Below are positions 27,714-36,436 of a stretch of 64,000 nucleotides of DNA, piece by piece. Position 1 is the first letter of the stretch. Each line of letters starts with the position of its first letter. Where the stretch lies: NCBI RefSeq assembly GCF_030518795.1, contig NZ_CP130427.1, positions 1,240,001 to 1,304,000 of the forward strand, read 5' to 3'. The notes beneath the pieces were generated by a model, which saw nothing but the letters and a program-made list of their open reading frames with translations, did not search any database and had not been told where the DNA came from. The translations under genes and the position numbers were made by a program. Source of the stretch: Micromonospora sp. NBRC 110009 (GTDB lineage: Bacteria; Actinomycetota; Actinomycetes; Mycobacteriales; Micromonosporaceae).

Positions 27714-29485
27714 GACGTCACCTCGGCCCGGTCCGCGCCCTCGGCCGGCCCGATGGCCAGTGTCCCGGCGCCGCTGCCCGGCCCGATGGCCAGCAGGCCG
27801 CCGTCGCGGGGGCCGCCGAACGGCAGCGCGGCGTCGGCCGGCACCAGCCGCAGCGGCGAGGTGGTCAGCCGATCGCCGGACCGGGCCGGCAGGGTCAGCC
27901 GGAACTGGGCGCCCTGGCCGGGGGCGCCCCAGGCCTCCAGCCAGCCGCCGTGCAGCCGGGCGTCCTCCAGGCTGATCGACAGGCCGAGGCCGGTGCCGCC
28001 GGTCTGCCGGGCCCGGGACGGGTCGGCCCGCCAGAACCGGTTGAAGACCAGCTTCTCCTCGCCCGGCTTGAGCCCGACGCCGTGGTCCCGCACGGTGATC
28101 GCCACCGCGTTCTGGTCCATCCCCAGCGTGATCCGGACCGGCTTGGCCTCGCCGTGCTCGACCCCGTTGCCGACCAGGTTGCGCAGCACCCGCTCGACCC
28201 GGCGCGGATCCACCTCGGCGATCACCGGCGTGTCCGGCAGGTCCAGCTCGAGGGCCACCCCGACCCGCTCGGCCAGCCCGCCCAGCCGCTCCGCCACCCG
28301 GTGCACCACCGGCACCAGGTCGGTCGGCTCGGAGTCCAGCACGGCGAAGCCGGCGTCGAAGCGGCTGATCTCCAGCAGGTCGGTGAGCAGCTCCTCGAAC
28401 CGGTCCAGCTCGGCCTGGAGCAGTTCGGCACTGCGGGCCACCGCCGGGTCGAACTCGTCCCGCTCGGCGAAGATCAGGTCGGCGGCCATCCGGACCGTGG
28501 TCAGCGGGGTCCGGAGCTCGTGCGAGACGTCCGAGGTGAACCGGCGCTGCAACCGGGACATCTCCTCCAGCCGCAGGATCTGCCGCTGCAGGTTGGTCGC
28601 CATCTGGTTGAACGAAGCGGCGAGCAGGGCCAGGTCGTCCTCGCCGTTGACCACCATCCGCTGGTCGAGCAGGCCGGCCGAGAGCCGCTGGGCGGTCCGG
28701 GCGGCCACCCGGACCGGGGTCACCACCAGCCGGGTGACCAGGGCCGCCAGCAGGCCGAGCAGGAGCACCAGGGCCGCGCCGGTGGCGACCACGGTGGCCC
28801 GGGCGTCCGCCGCGGTGGCGTCCTGCCGGGCCAGCGGTACGAGGTAGTAGAGCTCCACCTGCCCGAACCGGGTCGGCACCGGCGAGCCGTACACGAGGTA
28901 CTTGGTGCGCTCGCCGCCGAGCGTGCCGGTGCGGACCTGGTGGGCCACGTTGCCGGCGGCGACGGTGGCCCGCAGCTCCGACCCGATCAGCGGGCGCACC
29001 TGCACGTCCGGCGAGGTACGCGGCTGGATGGTCCCGGTGAAGTTGTCCGCGGTGATCGCCACTACCACGCCGTTGGTCTGCGCCGGGTCACCGCCGGCTA
29101 GGTAGTTGACCGTCCCGTCGATGGTGTCCTGGAGCTGGGCCTCCTGCGGCTGGCTGTAGAGGCTGAACTGCTTCGACGCGTACTCGCTGCCGTTGCGCAG
29201 CCGCCCCAGGACGTCGGTTTCGGTGTTCTCCAGCAGGATGCTGGTGATCTTGTCGGCGATCAGGTAGGCGAACCCGCCCACCAGCAGGCTGGAGGCGACC
29301 AGCGTGATGGTCACCACACGCACCTGCAGCGACCGCCGCCAGGTCTGGTGGACGGCGCCGGCCAGCCCGGCGACGTGCGCGGCGAGGGCGCGCCACAGCG
29401 CCCGCGCGGCGCGCCACAGCGCCCGCGCGGCGCGCAGCCAACGGGACGCGGGGGTCGGGGAGTCGGGGGGCGGGGAGGTCACCAC
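27710..29485 (-). CDS. mtrB: Sensor histidine kinase MtrB
   Basis: A 591-residue membrane sensor. An N-terminal cytoplasmic stretch contains a duplicated RAARALW repeat. Membrane segment 1 lies at about 57-78 and an extracellular sensor of about 150 residues follows. Segment 2 (ATGAALVLLLGLLAALVTRLVV), HAMP, HisKA with the phospho-acceptor in DVSHELRTPL, and HATPase with NLVGNGVEHG, DHGVGLKP and GGTGLGLSIS complete the kinase. With MtrA it governs cell-wall and division genes in actinobacteria. The C-terminus extends about 45 residues beyond the kinase core (ALPFGGPRDGG), a variable tail. Confidence 0.95.
   Translation of the reverse strand: MVTSPPPDSPTPASRWLRAARALWRAARALWRALAAHVAGLAGAVHQTWRRSLQVRVVTITLVASSLLVGGFAYLIADKITSILLENTETDVLGRLRNGSEYASKQFSLYSQPQEAQLQDTIDGTVNYLAGGDPAQTNGVVVAITADNFTGTIQPRTSPDVQVRPLIGSELRATVAAGNVAHQVRTGTLGGERTKYLVYGSPVPTRFGQVELYYLVPLARQDATAADARATVVATGAALVLLLGLLAALVTRLVVTPVRVAARTAQRLSAGLLDQRMVVNGEDDLALLAASFNQMATNLQRQILRLEEMSRLQRRFTSDVSHELRTPLTTVRMAADLIFAERDEFDPAVARSAELLQAELDRFEELLTDLLEISRFDAGFAVLDSEPTDLVPVVHRVAERLGGLAERVGVALELDLPDTPVIAEVDPRRVERVLRNLVGNGVEHGEAKPVRITLGMDQNAVAITVRDHGVGLKPGEEKLVFNRFWRADPSRARQTGGTGLGLSISLEDARLHGGWLEAWGAPGQGAQFRLTLPARSGDRLTTSPLRLVPADAALPFGGPRDGGLLAIGPGSGAGTLAIGPAEGADRAEVTS
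29389..29432. repeat. 21-bp tandem duplication inside mtrB
   Basis: CGCCACAGCGCCCGCGCGG occurs twice with a period of 21 bases (starting at 29391 and 29412). It encodes the heptad RAARALW twice, near residues 18-31 of MtrB, and keeps the frame. Confidence 0.85.
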
Positions 29486-29497
29486 AGTGTGACCAGG

Positions 29498-30187
29498 CTA
29501 TCCGGTACCAGCCTTGTAGCCCACGCCCCGCACGGTGAGGATGATTTCCGGTCGCTCCGGATCCGGCTCGATCTTGGCCCGCAGCCGCTGGACGTGCACG
29601 TTGACCAGCCGGGTGTCGGCGGCGTGCCGATAGCCCCAGACCTGCTCCAGCAGCACCTCGCGGGTGAAGACCTGGCGCGGCTTGCGGGCCAGCGCGACCA
29701 GCAGGTCGAACTCCAGCGGGGTGAGCTTCACCTCCTCGCCGTCCCGGGTGACCGTGTGCGCCGGCACGTCGATGGTGATCTGGTTGCCGGGCGGGCCGAT
29801 GGTGAGCAGCTCCGGCGCCACGTCCTCGCCCCGGCGCAGCCGGGCCCGCATCCGGGCCACCAGCTCCTTGGGCTTGAACGGCTTGACCACGTAGTCGTCG
29901 GCCCCCGACTCCAGGCCGAGCACCACGTCGACGGTGTCGCTCTTGGCGGTGAGCATGACGATCGGCACGCCGGACTCGGTCCGGATCGCCCGGGCCACGT
30001 CGATGCCGCTCATCCCGGGAAGCATCAGGTCGAGCAGGACGATGTCGGGCCGACTGTCACGGAACGCGGCCAGTGCCCGTTCCCCGTCCGCGACGAAGGA
30101 GGGCACGAAGCCCTCGCTGCGCAGGACGATGCCGAGCATCTCGGCGAGCGCGGGGTCGTCGTCGACCACCAGTACCCGGGCTCTCAT
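29498..30187 (-). CDS. mtrA: Response regulator MtrA
   Basis: A 229-residue OmpR-type regulator. The receiver domain (1-120) has the acidic pair in VVDDDPALAEM, the phosphorylated aspartate in DIVLLDLMLPGMSG (about residue 53) and the conserved lysine in VVKPFKPKEL. The C-terminal winged helix (about 130-225) contains TPLEFDLLVALARKPRQVFTREVLLEQVWGYRHAADTRLVNVHVQRLR. Essential in mycobacteria and a cell-cycle and development regulator in Streptomyces. It leads the mtrA-mtrB-lpqB-comF row, with 12 bases before mtrB. No strong ribosome site precedes the ATG at 30185-30187. Confidence 0.96.
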   Translation of the reverse strand: MRARVLVVDDDPALAEMLGIVLRSEGFVPSFVADGERALAAFRDSRPDIVLLDLMLPGMSGIDVARAIRTESGVPIVMLTAKSDTVDVVLGLESGADDYVVKPFKPKELVARMRARLRRGEDVAPELLTIGPPGNQITIDVPAHTVTRDGEEVKLTPLEFDLLVALARKPRQVFTREVLLEQVWGYRHAADTRLVNVHVQRLRAKIEPDPERPEIILTVRGVGYKAGTG

Positions 30188-30401
30188 GGGGTTTATCGTT
30201 CCATCCCCGTTCGGTTAGGAGGGTTCGGCGTTATCACGGCACGGTACTGCGGCGCGCGGTCCCGCACCACAGGTGCGGACCCGGACGCCCGCGTGGCGCG
30301 CCGCGGGCCCGCGGGTCAGCCGGCGCAGGACCGGCCGTGCAACCATGATCTCCCGGCGGTGCCCCCGCCCGCCACCACGAGCCCGCCCGCCAGGAGTACG
30401 C

Positions 30402-31241
30402 GTGCCCGACGTCGGCCCGACCGCCGTGCTCCCGCGCCGCCCGCTGACGGTGGGCGAGCTGCTGGACTCGGCCGTCCTGCTGCTGCGCGGCCAGGCCCGG
30501 CTGCTGGTCCCGCTCGGTGTCCTGCTGGCCCTCGGCGAGCAGGTGCTGCTCCACCCGCTGCGGCTGCTGGCCGGCGCGCGGCCGCCGGAGTGGCTGCCCG
30601 CCGACGACCGGTTCGGCGCGTACTGGCTGCTGCTCGCGGTGGGAGCCGGCACCGAGGCGTCGATCATCGCGCTGCTCGGCAACCCGGCCGCGCGGGGCGC
30701 CGGAGCGGCGCTGCTCGGCCGCCGGGCCGGCCTCCGGGAGCTGCTCCGCGGCGCCCGCTGGGGAGCCACCCTGCTGGTCGCGGCGGCGGTCGGGCTCACC
30801 GTGTTCCTCGCCGGGCTGGCCGGCCCGGCCTGGTTCGTCGCGTACGGGCTGCTCGGTGCCGCCGTGCCGGCGCTGGTCGTGGACCGGGTGCCGGCGTACC
30901 GGGTGCCGGGGCGGGCGCTGCGGCTGGCGGTACGCGGGGGCCTGCGGGCCGCCGCCATCCGGCTCCTCGGCTACCTCGGCTGGTGGCTGATCCGGCTCGG
31001 CATCGGTCTGGGCGGCTACCACGGCCTGGGGCTGCTGGGCCTGTTCGACGTCAGCGCGTGGGCGCTGCCGGTCGCCACCGTCTGCTGGGTGGGCGTGAAC
31101 GCCGCCGCCTACCCGGCGCTGGCCTGTCTCGACGCGGTGCTGCACCTGGAGACCCGGATGCGCACCGAGGGGTTGGACATCCGGCTCTCCCGCGCTCCGG
31201 CCGACACCCCCGAGGCCGTCCTGCTGGCGGTCCCCCGGTGA
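30402..31241 (+). CDS. Multi-pass membrane protein heading the MoxR/DUF58 cluster
   Basis: 279 residues from GTG 30402, which has AGGAG 6 bases upstream; this start sits in the VPDVGPTAVLPRRPLTVGELLDSAV region. The PLTVGELLDSAVLLLR segment is typical of a glycerophosphoryl-diester-phosphodiesterase-like membrane domain, but no catalytic part is present. At least four hydrophobic segments follow. The equivalent position in mycobacteria (Rv3689-type gene) also encodes a membrane protein. It overlaps the next gene by GTGA, so the cluster is translationally coupled. The function is unknown. Confidence 0.75.
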   Translation: MPDVGPTAVLPRRPLTVGELLDSAVLLLRGQARLLVPLGVLLALGEQVLLHPLRLLAGARPPEWLPADDRFGAYWLLLAVGAGTEASIIALLGNPAARGAGAALLGRRAGLRELLRGARWGATLLVAAAVGLTVFLAGLAGPAWFVAYGLLGAAVPALVVDRVPAYRVPGRALRLAVRGGLRAAAIRLLGYLGWWLIRLGIGLGGYHGLGLLGLFDVSAWALPVATVCWVGVNAAAYPALACLDAVLHLETRMRTEGLDIRLSRAPADTPEAVLLAVPR

Positions 31242-31855
31242 GCCGGTGGTGGACCGAGGCGGTCGCCGCGCTCGGGGACGCCCTGCCGCTGCCGCTGGCC
31301 GCCCTGCTCCTGCTGCTCGCCGCGGTGCTGGCGGCGCTCGGCTGGTACTTCTTCCCGGCCTGGGTGCCCCGCCGGCTCCCCCGCCCGCACCTGCCCCGAC
31401 TCCGCCTGCCCCGACTCCAGCGGCCTCGGCTGCGGCTTCCCCGGCTCCGGCTGCGGTTGCCGAGGCGGCGCCGGGCCCCGTCGGCGCAGACGCCGGCCCT
31501 GGTGCCCGCGCCCCGGGCGGCCGAGCCGGCGCCGGCTGGCCACACCGGCCTCGCCGACCGGCTCGCGGCCGAGGGCCGGTACGCCGAGGCGGTCCGGGAG
31601 CGGCTGCGCGACATGGTCCGCGAGCTGGTGACGCGGCGGGTGGTGGAGCCCCGTGCCGGGCTGACCGTCACCGAGCTGACCACGGCGGCCGCCCAGGTGC
31701 GGCCCGGGGTGCGCCCCGCCCTGCACGCCGCCAGCACGATCTTCTCCGACCTCTGGTACGCGCAACGGCCGGCCACTCCTGAGCACGACCGCCGGATGCG
31801 TGACCTCGCCACCGACCTGCACCGCGAACTGGCCGGAGACGGGGAGGGCCGGTGA
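31238..31855 (+). CDS. DUF4129-like membrane protein with an Arg/Leu/Pro repeat linker
   Basis: 205 residues from GTG 31238. One membrane segment (about 18-44, LPLPLAALLLLLAAVLAALGWYFFPAW) is followed by a strongly basic low-complexity stretch (about 46-80) built from repeated L-P-R-L-R units. A Pro/Ala linker then leads to a soluble domain (about 105-200) with ADRLAAEGRYAEAVRERLRDMVRELV and TVTELTTAAAQ, which looks like a DUF4129 domain. DUF4129 proteins are often paired with MoxR/DUF58 clusters, as here. It overlaps both neighbours by 4 bases. The role is unknown. Confidence 0.78.
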   Translation: MSRWWTEAVAALGDALPLPLAALLLLLAAVLAALGWYFFPAWVPRRLPRPHLPRLRLPRLQRPRLRLPRLRLRLPRRRRAPSAQTPALVPAPRAAEPAPAGHTGLADRLAAEGRYAEAVRERLRDMVRELVTRRVVEPRAGLTVTELTTAAAQVRPGVRPALHAASTIFSDLWYAQRPATPEHDRRMRDLATDLHRELAGDGEGR

Positions 31856-33144
31856 CCGCCACCCTCGACCGGCCCCGCCCCGCCGCCCCGGCCCGGCCCG
31901 GACGGCGCCGGCACCGGGTGCTGATCCCGCTCGGGCTGGCCGGGCTGCTCATCGTGGCCACCCTGGTGTGCCACGCCGTGGACCAGCCCGACCCGGCCGA
32001 CCGCGGCTTCCTCTCCCCGGTCGCCACCGGCGACGACGGCGGCAGCCGGCTGGCCGAGGCGCTGCGTGGGCAGGGCGTGACGGTACGCCGGGAGAGCGAC
32101 ACCCTGCGGGCCCTCGCGGCCGCCGGGCCGGGCCCGACCACCCTCTTCGTCCCGGCCCCAGAGCTGCTGCGCCCGGCCACCGTCGCCGCCCTGACCGACG
32201 AGCTGCCCTCCGGCAGCCGGCTGGTGCTGGTCGACCCGTCCCGGCGGGTACTGGAGGGCCTCGGCCTGCCGCTGCTCCCGGCCGAGCGTCGCTGGGCGAC
32301 CCGGGTCACCGCCCCCGACGCCGACGGCCGCCCGTGCCCGCTGGCCGAGGCGACCCGGGCCGGCACCGCCGCCGCCGACCGTCAGCGGTACGCCGCCCGG
32401 GGCAGCGGGACGGCCGGCCGCTGCTACGCCGGCGGCCTGGTCCGGGTCCCCTGGCGCGTCGAGGTGGTGGTGATCGGCGCCAGCGACCCGTTCCGCAACG
32501 ACCGGATCGACGAGTGGGGCAACCGGGCCCTCGCGACCGGCCTGCTCGGCGGCCCCCGCCCGCTGGTCTGGCTCGACCTGCCCGGCCCGGCTCCGGGCCC
32601 GAGCTGGTCACCGACGCCGGCCGACGGCGGCCCGCATGAGCGAACCGGCGGCTCGGGCGGCACCCGGCAGGACCGGGCGGAGGCCCCGTCGAGCTGGGAC
32701 AACCCGCTCTGGGACGCGTTCCCGGCCTGGTTCTGGGCGATGCTGGTCCAGCTCGCGCTGGCCGGGCTGCTGGTGGTGCTCTGGCGGGCCCGCCGGCTCG
32801 GCCCGCCGGTGGCCGAGCCGCTGCCGGTGACCGTCCGCTCCGCGGAGACCGTGCTCGGCCGGGCCCGGCTCTACCGGCGGGCGGGTGCCCGGGCAACGGT
32901 GGCCGAGACGCTGCGCACCGCCGCACGGGACCGGCTGCTGCCCCGGCTCAACCTGCCGCCCGACACCCCACCCACCGAGGTGACCGCCCGGGTCGCCGCG
33001 CACACCGGCGCCGACCCCGACCGGGTGGCGGAGCTGCTGCACGGCGCCGCGCCGACCACCGACCGGGAGCTGCTGGAACTGGCCCGCGACCTGGACACGC
33101 TGACCCGTACCGTCGTCCATCCGACCGAAGGAGACACCCGGTGA
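31852..33144 (+). CDS. DUF4350-like membrane protein
   Basis: 430 residues from GTG 31852. The N-terminal basic tail is followed by one membrane segment (about 25-43, IPLGLAGLLIVATLVCHAV) and an extracytoplasmic domain with the start SPVATGDDGGSRLAEALRGQGVTV and the middle VVVIGASDPFRNDRIDEWGNRALA, which is the DUF4350 core. A second membrane segment (about 292-312, AMLVQLALAGLLVVLWRARRL) precedes a cytoplasmic helical tail. In mycobacteria the equivalent (Rv3691-type) also precedes moxR2. Possibly a scaffold for the MoxR ATPase. Coupled to both neighbours by GTGA overlaps. Confidence 0.82.
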   Translation: MTATLDRPRPAAPARPGRRRHRVLIPLGLAGLLIVATLVCHAVDQPDPADRGFLSPVATGDDGGSRLAEALRGQGVTVRRESDTLRALAAAGPGPTTLFVPAPELLRPATVAALTDELPSGSRLVLVDPSRRVLEGLGLPLLPAERRWATRVTAPDADGRPCPLAEATRAGTAAADRQRYAARGSGTAGRCYAGGLVRVPWRVEVVVIGASDPFRNDRIDEWGNRALATGLLGGPRPLVWLDLPGPAPGPSWSPTPADGGPHERTGGSGGTRQDRAEAPSSWDNPLWDAFPAWFWAMLVQLALAGLLVVLWRARRLGPPVAEPLPVTVRSAETVLGRARLYRRAGARATVAETLRTAARDRLLPRLNLPPDTPPTEVTARVAAHTGADPDRVAELLHGAAPTTDRELLELARDLDTLTRTVVHPTEGDTR

Positions 33145-34130
33145 CCGGACCCGTCATCGCCGCCGCGCCGGCCGTCGCGCAGCCCGACGCCCGTGCCGCC
33201 CTGCACCGGCTGCGCACCGAGGTGGCCAAGGCCGTCGTCGGGCAGGACGCGGTGGTCACCGGCCTGGTGATCGCCCTGCTCTGCCGCGGGCACGTGCTGC
33301 TGGAGGGCGTACCGGGGGTGGCCAAGACGCTGCTCGTCCGGACCGTGGCCACCGCGCTCGACCTGGCATCCAAGCGGGTCCAGTTCACCCCCGACCTGAT
33401 GCCCGGCGACGTCACCGGCTCGCTGATCTTCGACCCGCACACCGCCGCGTTCACCTTCCGGGAGGGGCCGGTCTTCACCAACCTGCTCCTCGCCGACGAG
33501 ATCAACCGGACCCCGCCGAAGACCCAGTCGGCGCTGCTGGAGGTCATGGAGGAGCGGCAGGTCTCCGTCGAGGGCGAGCGCCGCCCGCTGCCCGAGCCGT
33601 TCATCGTCGCGGCCACCCAGAACCCCATCGAGTACGAGGGCACCTACCCGCTGCCCGAGGCGCAGCTCGACCGGTTCCTGCTCAAGCTGACCGTGCCGCT
33701 GCCCAGCCGGGACGAGGAGCTGGGCGTGCTCCGCGCCCACCACGCCGGCTTCGACCCGCGTGACCTGCGGGCGGCCGGCGTACGCCCGGTGGCCACCGCG
33801 GCCGACCTGGCCGCCGCCCGGGAGGCGGTCCGCGCGGTGTACGTGGCCGAGCCGGTGCTCGGCTACATCGTGGACCTGTGCCGGGCCACCCGGCTCGCCC
33901 CGGCGCTGGAGCTGGGCGCCTCACCCCGCGGCGCCACCGCGCTGCTCAGCACCGCCAAGGCGTGGTCCTGGCTGGCCGGGCGGGACCACGTCACCCCGGA
34001 CGACGTGAAGGCGGTCGCCCGGCCCACCCTGCGGCACCGGCTCCGGCTGCGCCCCGAGGTCGAGCTGGAGGGCATGACCGTCGACGCGGTGCTGGACGCG
34101 GTGCTGGCCACCGTGCCGACGCCGCGATGA
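33141..34130 (+). CDS. moxR: MoxR-family AAA+ ATPase
   Basis: 329 residues. Walker A is in LEGVPGVAKTLLVRT (about residues 55-69), Walker B in NLLLADEINRTPPKTQSALLEVMEE (about 114-138), and sensor 1 in VAATQNPIEYEGTYPLPEAQLDRF. MoxR ATPases act as chaperones that help mature specific proteins, commonly together with a VWA or DUF58 partner, which is the next gene. Start GTG 33141 overlaps the previous stop and the next gene starts by ATGA. The match in order with the mycobacterial moxR2 cluster suggests a conserved envelope or stress-related function that has not been defined. Confidence 0.93.
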   Translation: MTGPVIAAAPAVAQPDARAALHRLRTEVAKAVVGQDAVVTGLVIALLCRGHVLLEGVPGVAKTLLVRTVATALDLASKRVQFTPDLMPGDVTGSLIFDPHTAAFTFREGPVFTNLLLADEINRTPPKTQSALLEVMEERQVSVEGERRPLPEPFIVAATQNPIEYEGTYPLPEAQLDRFLLKLTVPLPSRDEELGVLRAHHAGFDPRDLRAAGVRPVATAADLAAAREAVRAVYVAEPVLGYIVDLCRATRLAPALELGASPRGATALLSTAKAWSWLAGRDHVTPDDVKAVARPTLRHRLRLRPEVELEGMTVDAVLDAVLATVPTPR

Positions 34131-35437
34131 CCTGGCGGGCGGCGCTGCTGCTCGGGGCGGGCGCGGTCACCCTCCCGGCCTGGCCGGCGCCGTTCCTCGG
34201 CGTCGCGCTGATGACCGGCGCGGTGCTGCTGCTGGTCGCCCTCGACTGGGCCCTCGCCGCGCCGCTGCACGCGCTCACCGCCACCCGCACCGGGGACCGG
34301 GTGGTCCGGCTGGGCGGCACCGCGACCGTCACCGTGCACCTGACCAACGCCTCCGGTCGTACGCTGCGCGCCCAGGTGCGCGACGCCTGGGTGCCCTCGG
34401 CGGGCGCCCGGCCCGACGTACCGCCCGGCCGGCTGCTCACGGTCGAGCCCGGCGGCGTCGCCACGCTGCCGGTCCGCCTCACCCCGGTCCGCCGCGGCGA
34501 CCGGCCGGCGCGGGTGCTGACCGTGCGCTCCCTCGGGCCGCTGCGGCTCGCCTTGCGGCAGCGCACCGGCCGCCCCGACACGCCACCGTGGACGCTGCGC
34601 GTGCTGCCCCGGTTCGACTCCCGCCGGCACCTGCCGGAGAAGCTGGCGAAGCTGCGGGTCATCGACGGCGTCCAGGTCACCCGGGGGCGTGGCCAGGGCA
34701 CCGAGTTCGACACCCTGCGCGAGTACGCGATCGGCGACGACGTGCGCTCGATCGACTGGCGGGCCAGCGCCCGCCGCTGCGACGTGCTGGTGCGCACCTG
34801 GCGACCGGAGCGGGACCGGCGGCTGGTCTGCGTGCTGGACACCGGTCGCACCTCGGCGGTACGCGTCGGCGACGAACCCCGGCTGGACGCCGCGATCGAC
34901 GCGGCGCTGCTGCTCACCGCGCTGGCCGCCCGGGCCGGCGACCGGGTCGACCTGCTTGCCGCCGACGCCACCCTCCGGGCCAGGGTGACCGGCAGCGGCC
35001 GGCCGGCCCTGCTGGCCCGGCTGGTGGACGCGGTCGCCCCGCTCCAACCGGCGCTGGTCGAGACCGACTTCGAGCTGATCGCCGGGGAGGTGCTGCGCCG
35101 GGAGCGGCAGCGCAGCCTGGTGGTGCTCTTCACCGCCCTGGAGGCGGGCGCCCTCGGCGAGGGGCTGCTGCCGGTGCTGCCCCGGCTGGCCGCCCGGCAC
35201 CGGGTGGTGATCGCGGCCACCCACGACCCGGTGCTCACCGGGCTCACCGTCGCACCGCCGGCCGGCCCGGACGACCCGTACGCCGCCGCGGCGGCCTGGC
35301 GGGCCCTGGCCGAGCGGGACCGCATCCGGACCGCCCTGGCCCGGCACGGGGTGACCGTGGTGGACGCCCCCGCCGACCGTCTCGCCCCGACGGTCGCCGA
35401 CACGTACCTCCGCCTCAAGTCCCTCGGCCAGCTCTGA
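34127..35437 (+). CDS. DUF58-domain protein, MoxR partner
   Basis: 436 residues from ATG 34127 (ATGA overlap with moxR). Two hydrophobic segments at the N-terminus (about 4-40) are followed by a beta-rich region. The DUF58 signature TEFDTLREYAIGDDVRSIDWRASARR lies at about residues 197-222, and a VWA-like fold follows with LVCVLDTGRT in the MIDAS position and DAALLLTALAAR. This architecture is common for MoxR partner proteins. The C-terminal end overlaps the tail of the opposing SpoIIM gene by 23 bases. The function of the pair is unknown. Confidence 0.9.
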   Translation: MTWRAALLLGAGAVTLPAWPAPFLGVALMTGAVLLLVALDWALAAPLHALTATRTGDRVVRLGGTATVTVHLTNASGRTLRAQVRDAWVPSAGARPDVPPGRLLTVEPGGVATLPVRLTPVRRGDRPARVLTVRSLGPLRLALRQRTGRPDTPPWTLRVLPRFDSRRHLPEKLAKLRVIDGVQVTRGRGQGTEFDTLREYAIGDDVRSIDWRASARRCDVLVRTWRPERDRRLVCVLDTGRTSAVRVGDEPRLDAAIDAALLLTALAARAGDRVDLLAADATLRARVTGSGRPALLARLVDAVAPLQPALVETDFELIAGEVLRRERQRSLVVLFTALEAGALGEGLLPVLPRLAARHRVVIAATHDPVLTGLTVAPPAGPDDPYAAAAAWRALAERDRIRTALARHGVTVVDAPADRLAPTVADTYLRLKSLGQL

Positions 35438-36410
35438 CCGGTTCCTGGGTGGGCGGCTCCGCCAGCGGCGGGCGGGTGGCGGCGCGGCGGCCGAGGAGGA
35501 GGGCGTACGCCAGGAAGCCGAGCCAGACCGTGGCGCCGACGGCCACCCGGACGGCGATCGGCAACGGCGCCGGGGTCACGAACGCCTCCAGCAGCGCGGA
35601 GATCGCGAAGAGCCCGACCAGGCCGACGGCCACCACGATCGCGGACCGGCCCGCCTCGGCGACCGCCCGGCCCCGGCTCAGGTGGGCCGGCGGCGCGATC
35701 CACGCCCAGCCGGTACGCAGCCCGACCCCGGCGGCCACGAAGATGCCGGTGAGCTCCAGCAGCCCGTGCGGGGTGATCAGACCGAAGAAGACGTCGGCCC
35801 GGCCGTACGAGATCATCACGCCGCCGACCACGCCGACGTTCAGCGCGTTCTGCCAGAGCAGCCAGAACACCGGCACCACCAGCACTCCGGAGGCGAGGCA
35901 CTGCGCGGCGATCCAGGCGTTGTGCGTCCACAGGTGGAACGCGAAGGTCGGCGCCGCGTACTCGGTGTAGTAGCCGGCGAAGCCGGAGTCGACGAGGTCG
36001 GCGGCGGCGTCCTCGCCGATGAACGCGGCGGCGGTGTCCGGGTGGCCGGCGACGAACCAGATGAGGAAGCCGCTGAGCGCGCTGAACCCGGTGGCCACCG
36101 CGCACCACCACGGCCAGGCCCGGTAGAGGGCGGCCGGCAGGTCGGCGAGGAGGAACCGGCGTACCGCCGCCCAAGACGGCCGGGACCGGCCGGTGATCCG
36201 GGCCCGGGCGGTCAGCACGAGGTGCGACAGCCGGTTGACCAGCGCCGGGTCGGGCGAGCGGCTGCGCAGCACGGAGAGGTGGGTGGCGGCGTGCTGGTAG
36301 AGCGCGACCAGCTCGTCGACCTCGGCCGAGTCCAGTTTGCGCCGGCCGGTCAGCTGCTCCAGCCGCCGCCACTCGGCGCCGTGCGCTGCCACGTACGCGT
36401 CGAGATCCAC
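35415..36410 (-). CDS. SpoIIM-like stage II sporulation protein M family membrane protein
   Basis: 331 residues. The N-terminal cytoplasmic domain MDLDAYVAAHGAEWRRLEQLT with LVALYQHAATHLSVLRSRS leads to six or so membrane segments (LPAALYRAWPWWCAVATGFSALSGFLIWF and later). The conserved HNAWIAAQCLASG and GLITPHGLLELTGIFVAAGVGLRTGWAWI blocks mark the SpoIIM/DUF95 family. In mycobacteria the homologous gene lies in the same inverted position beside DUF58 and RDD genes. SpoIIM is part of the engulfment machinery in Bacillus; the actinobacterial members have no proven role. It is divergent from the RDD gene with a 26-base gap. Confidence 0.88.
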   Translation of the reverse strand: MDLDAYVAAHGAEWRRLEQLTGRRKLDSAEVDELVALYQHAATHLSVLRSRSPDPALVNRLSHLVLTARARITGRSRPSWAAVRRFLLADLPAALYRAWPWWCAVATGFSALSGFLIWFVAGHPDTAAAFIGEDAAADLVDSGFAGYYTEYAAPTFAFHLWTHNAWIAAQCLASGVLVVPVFWLLWQNALNVGVVGGVMISYGRADVFFGLITPHGLLELTGIFVAAGVGLRTGWAWIAPPAHLSRGRAVAEAGRSAIVVAVGLVGLFAISALLEAFVTPAPLPIAVRVAVGATVWLGFLAYALLLGRRAATRPPLAEPPTQEPVRAGRGT

Positions 36411-36436
36411 ACGTCCTCCCCCGTCCGGCGCCCATA

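Noticed and set aside
29389..29432. A CRISPR-like repeat
   Set aside because: Only two short copies without spacers, and they are in-frame coding sequence.
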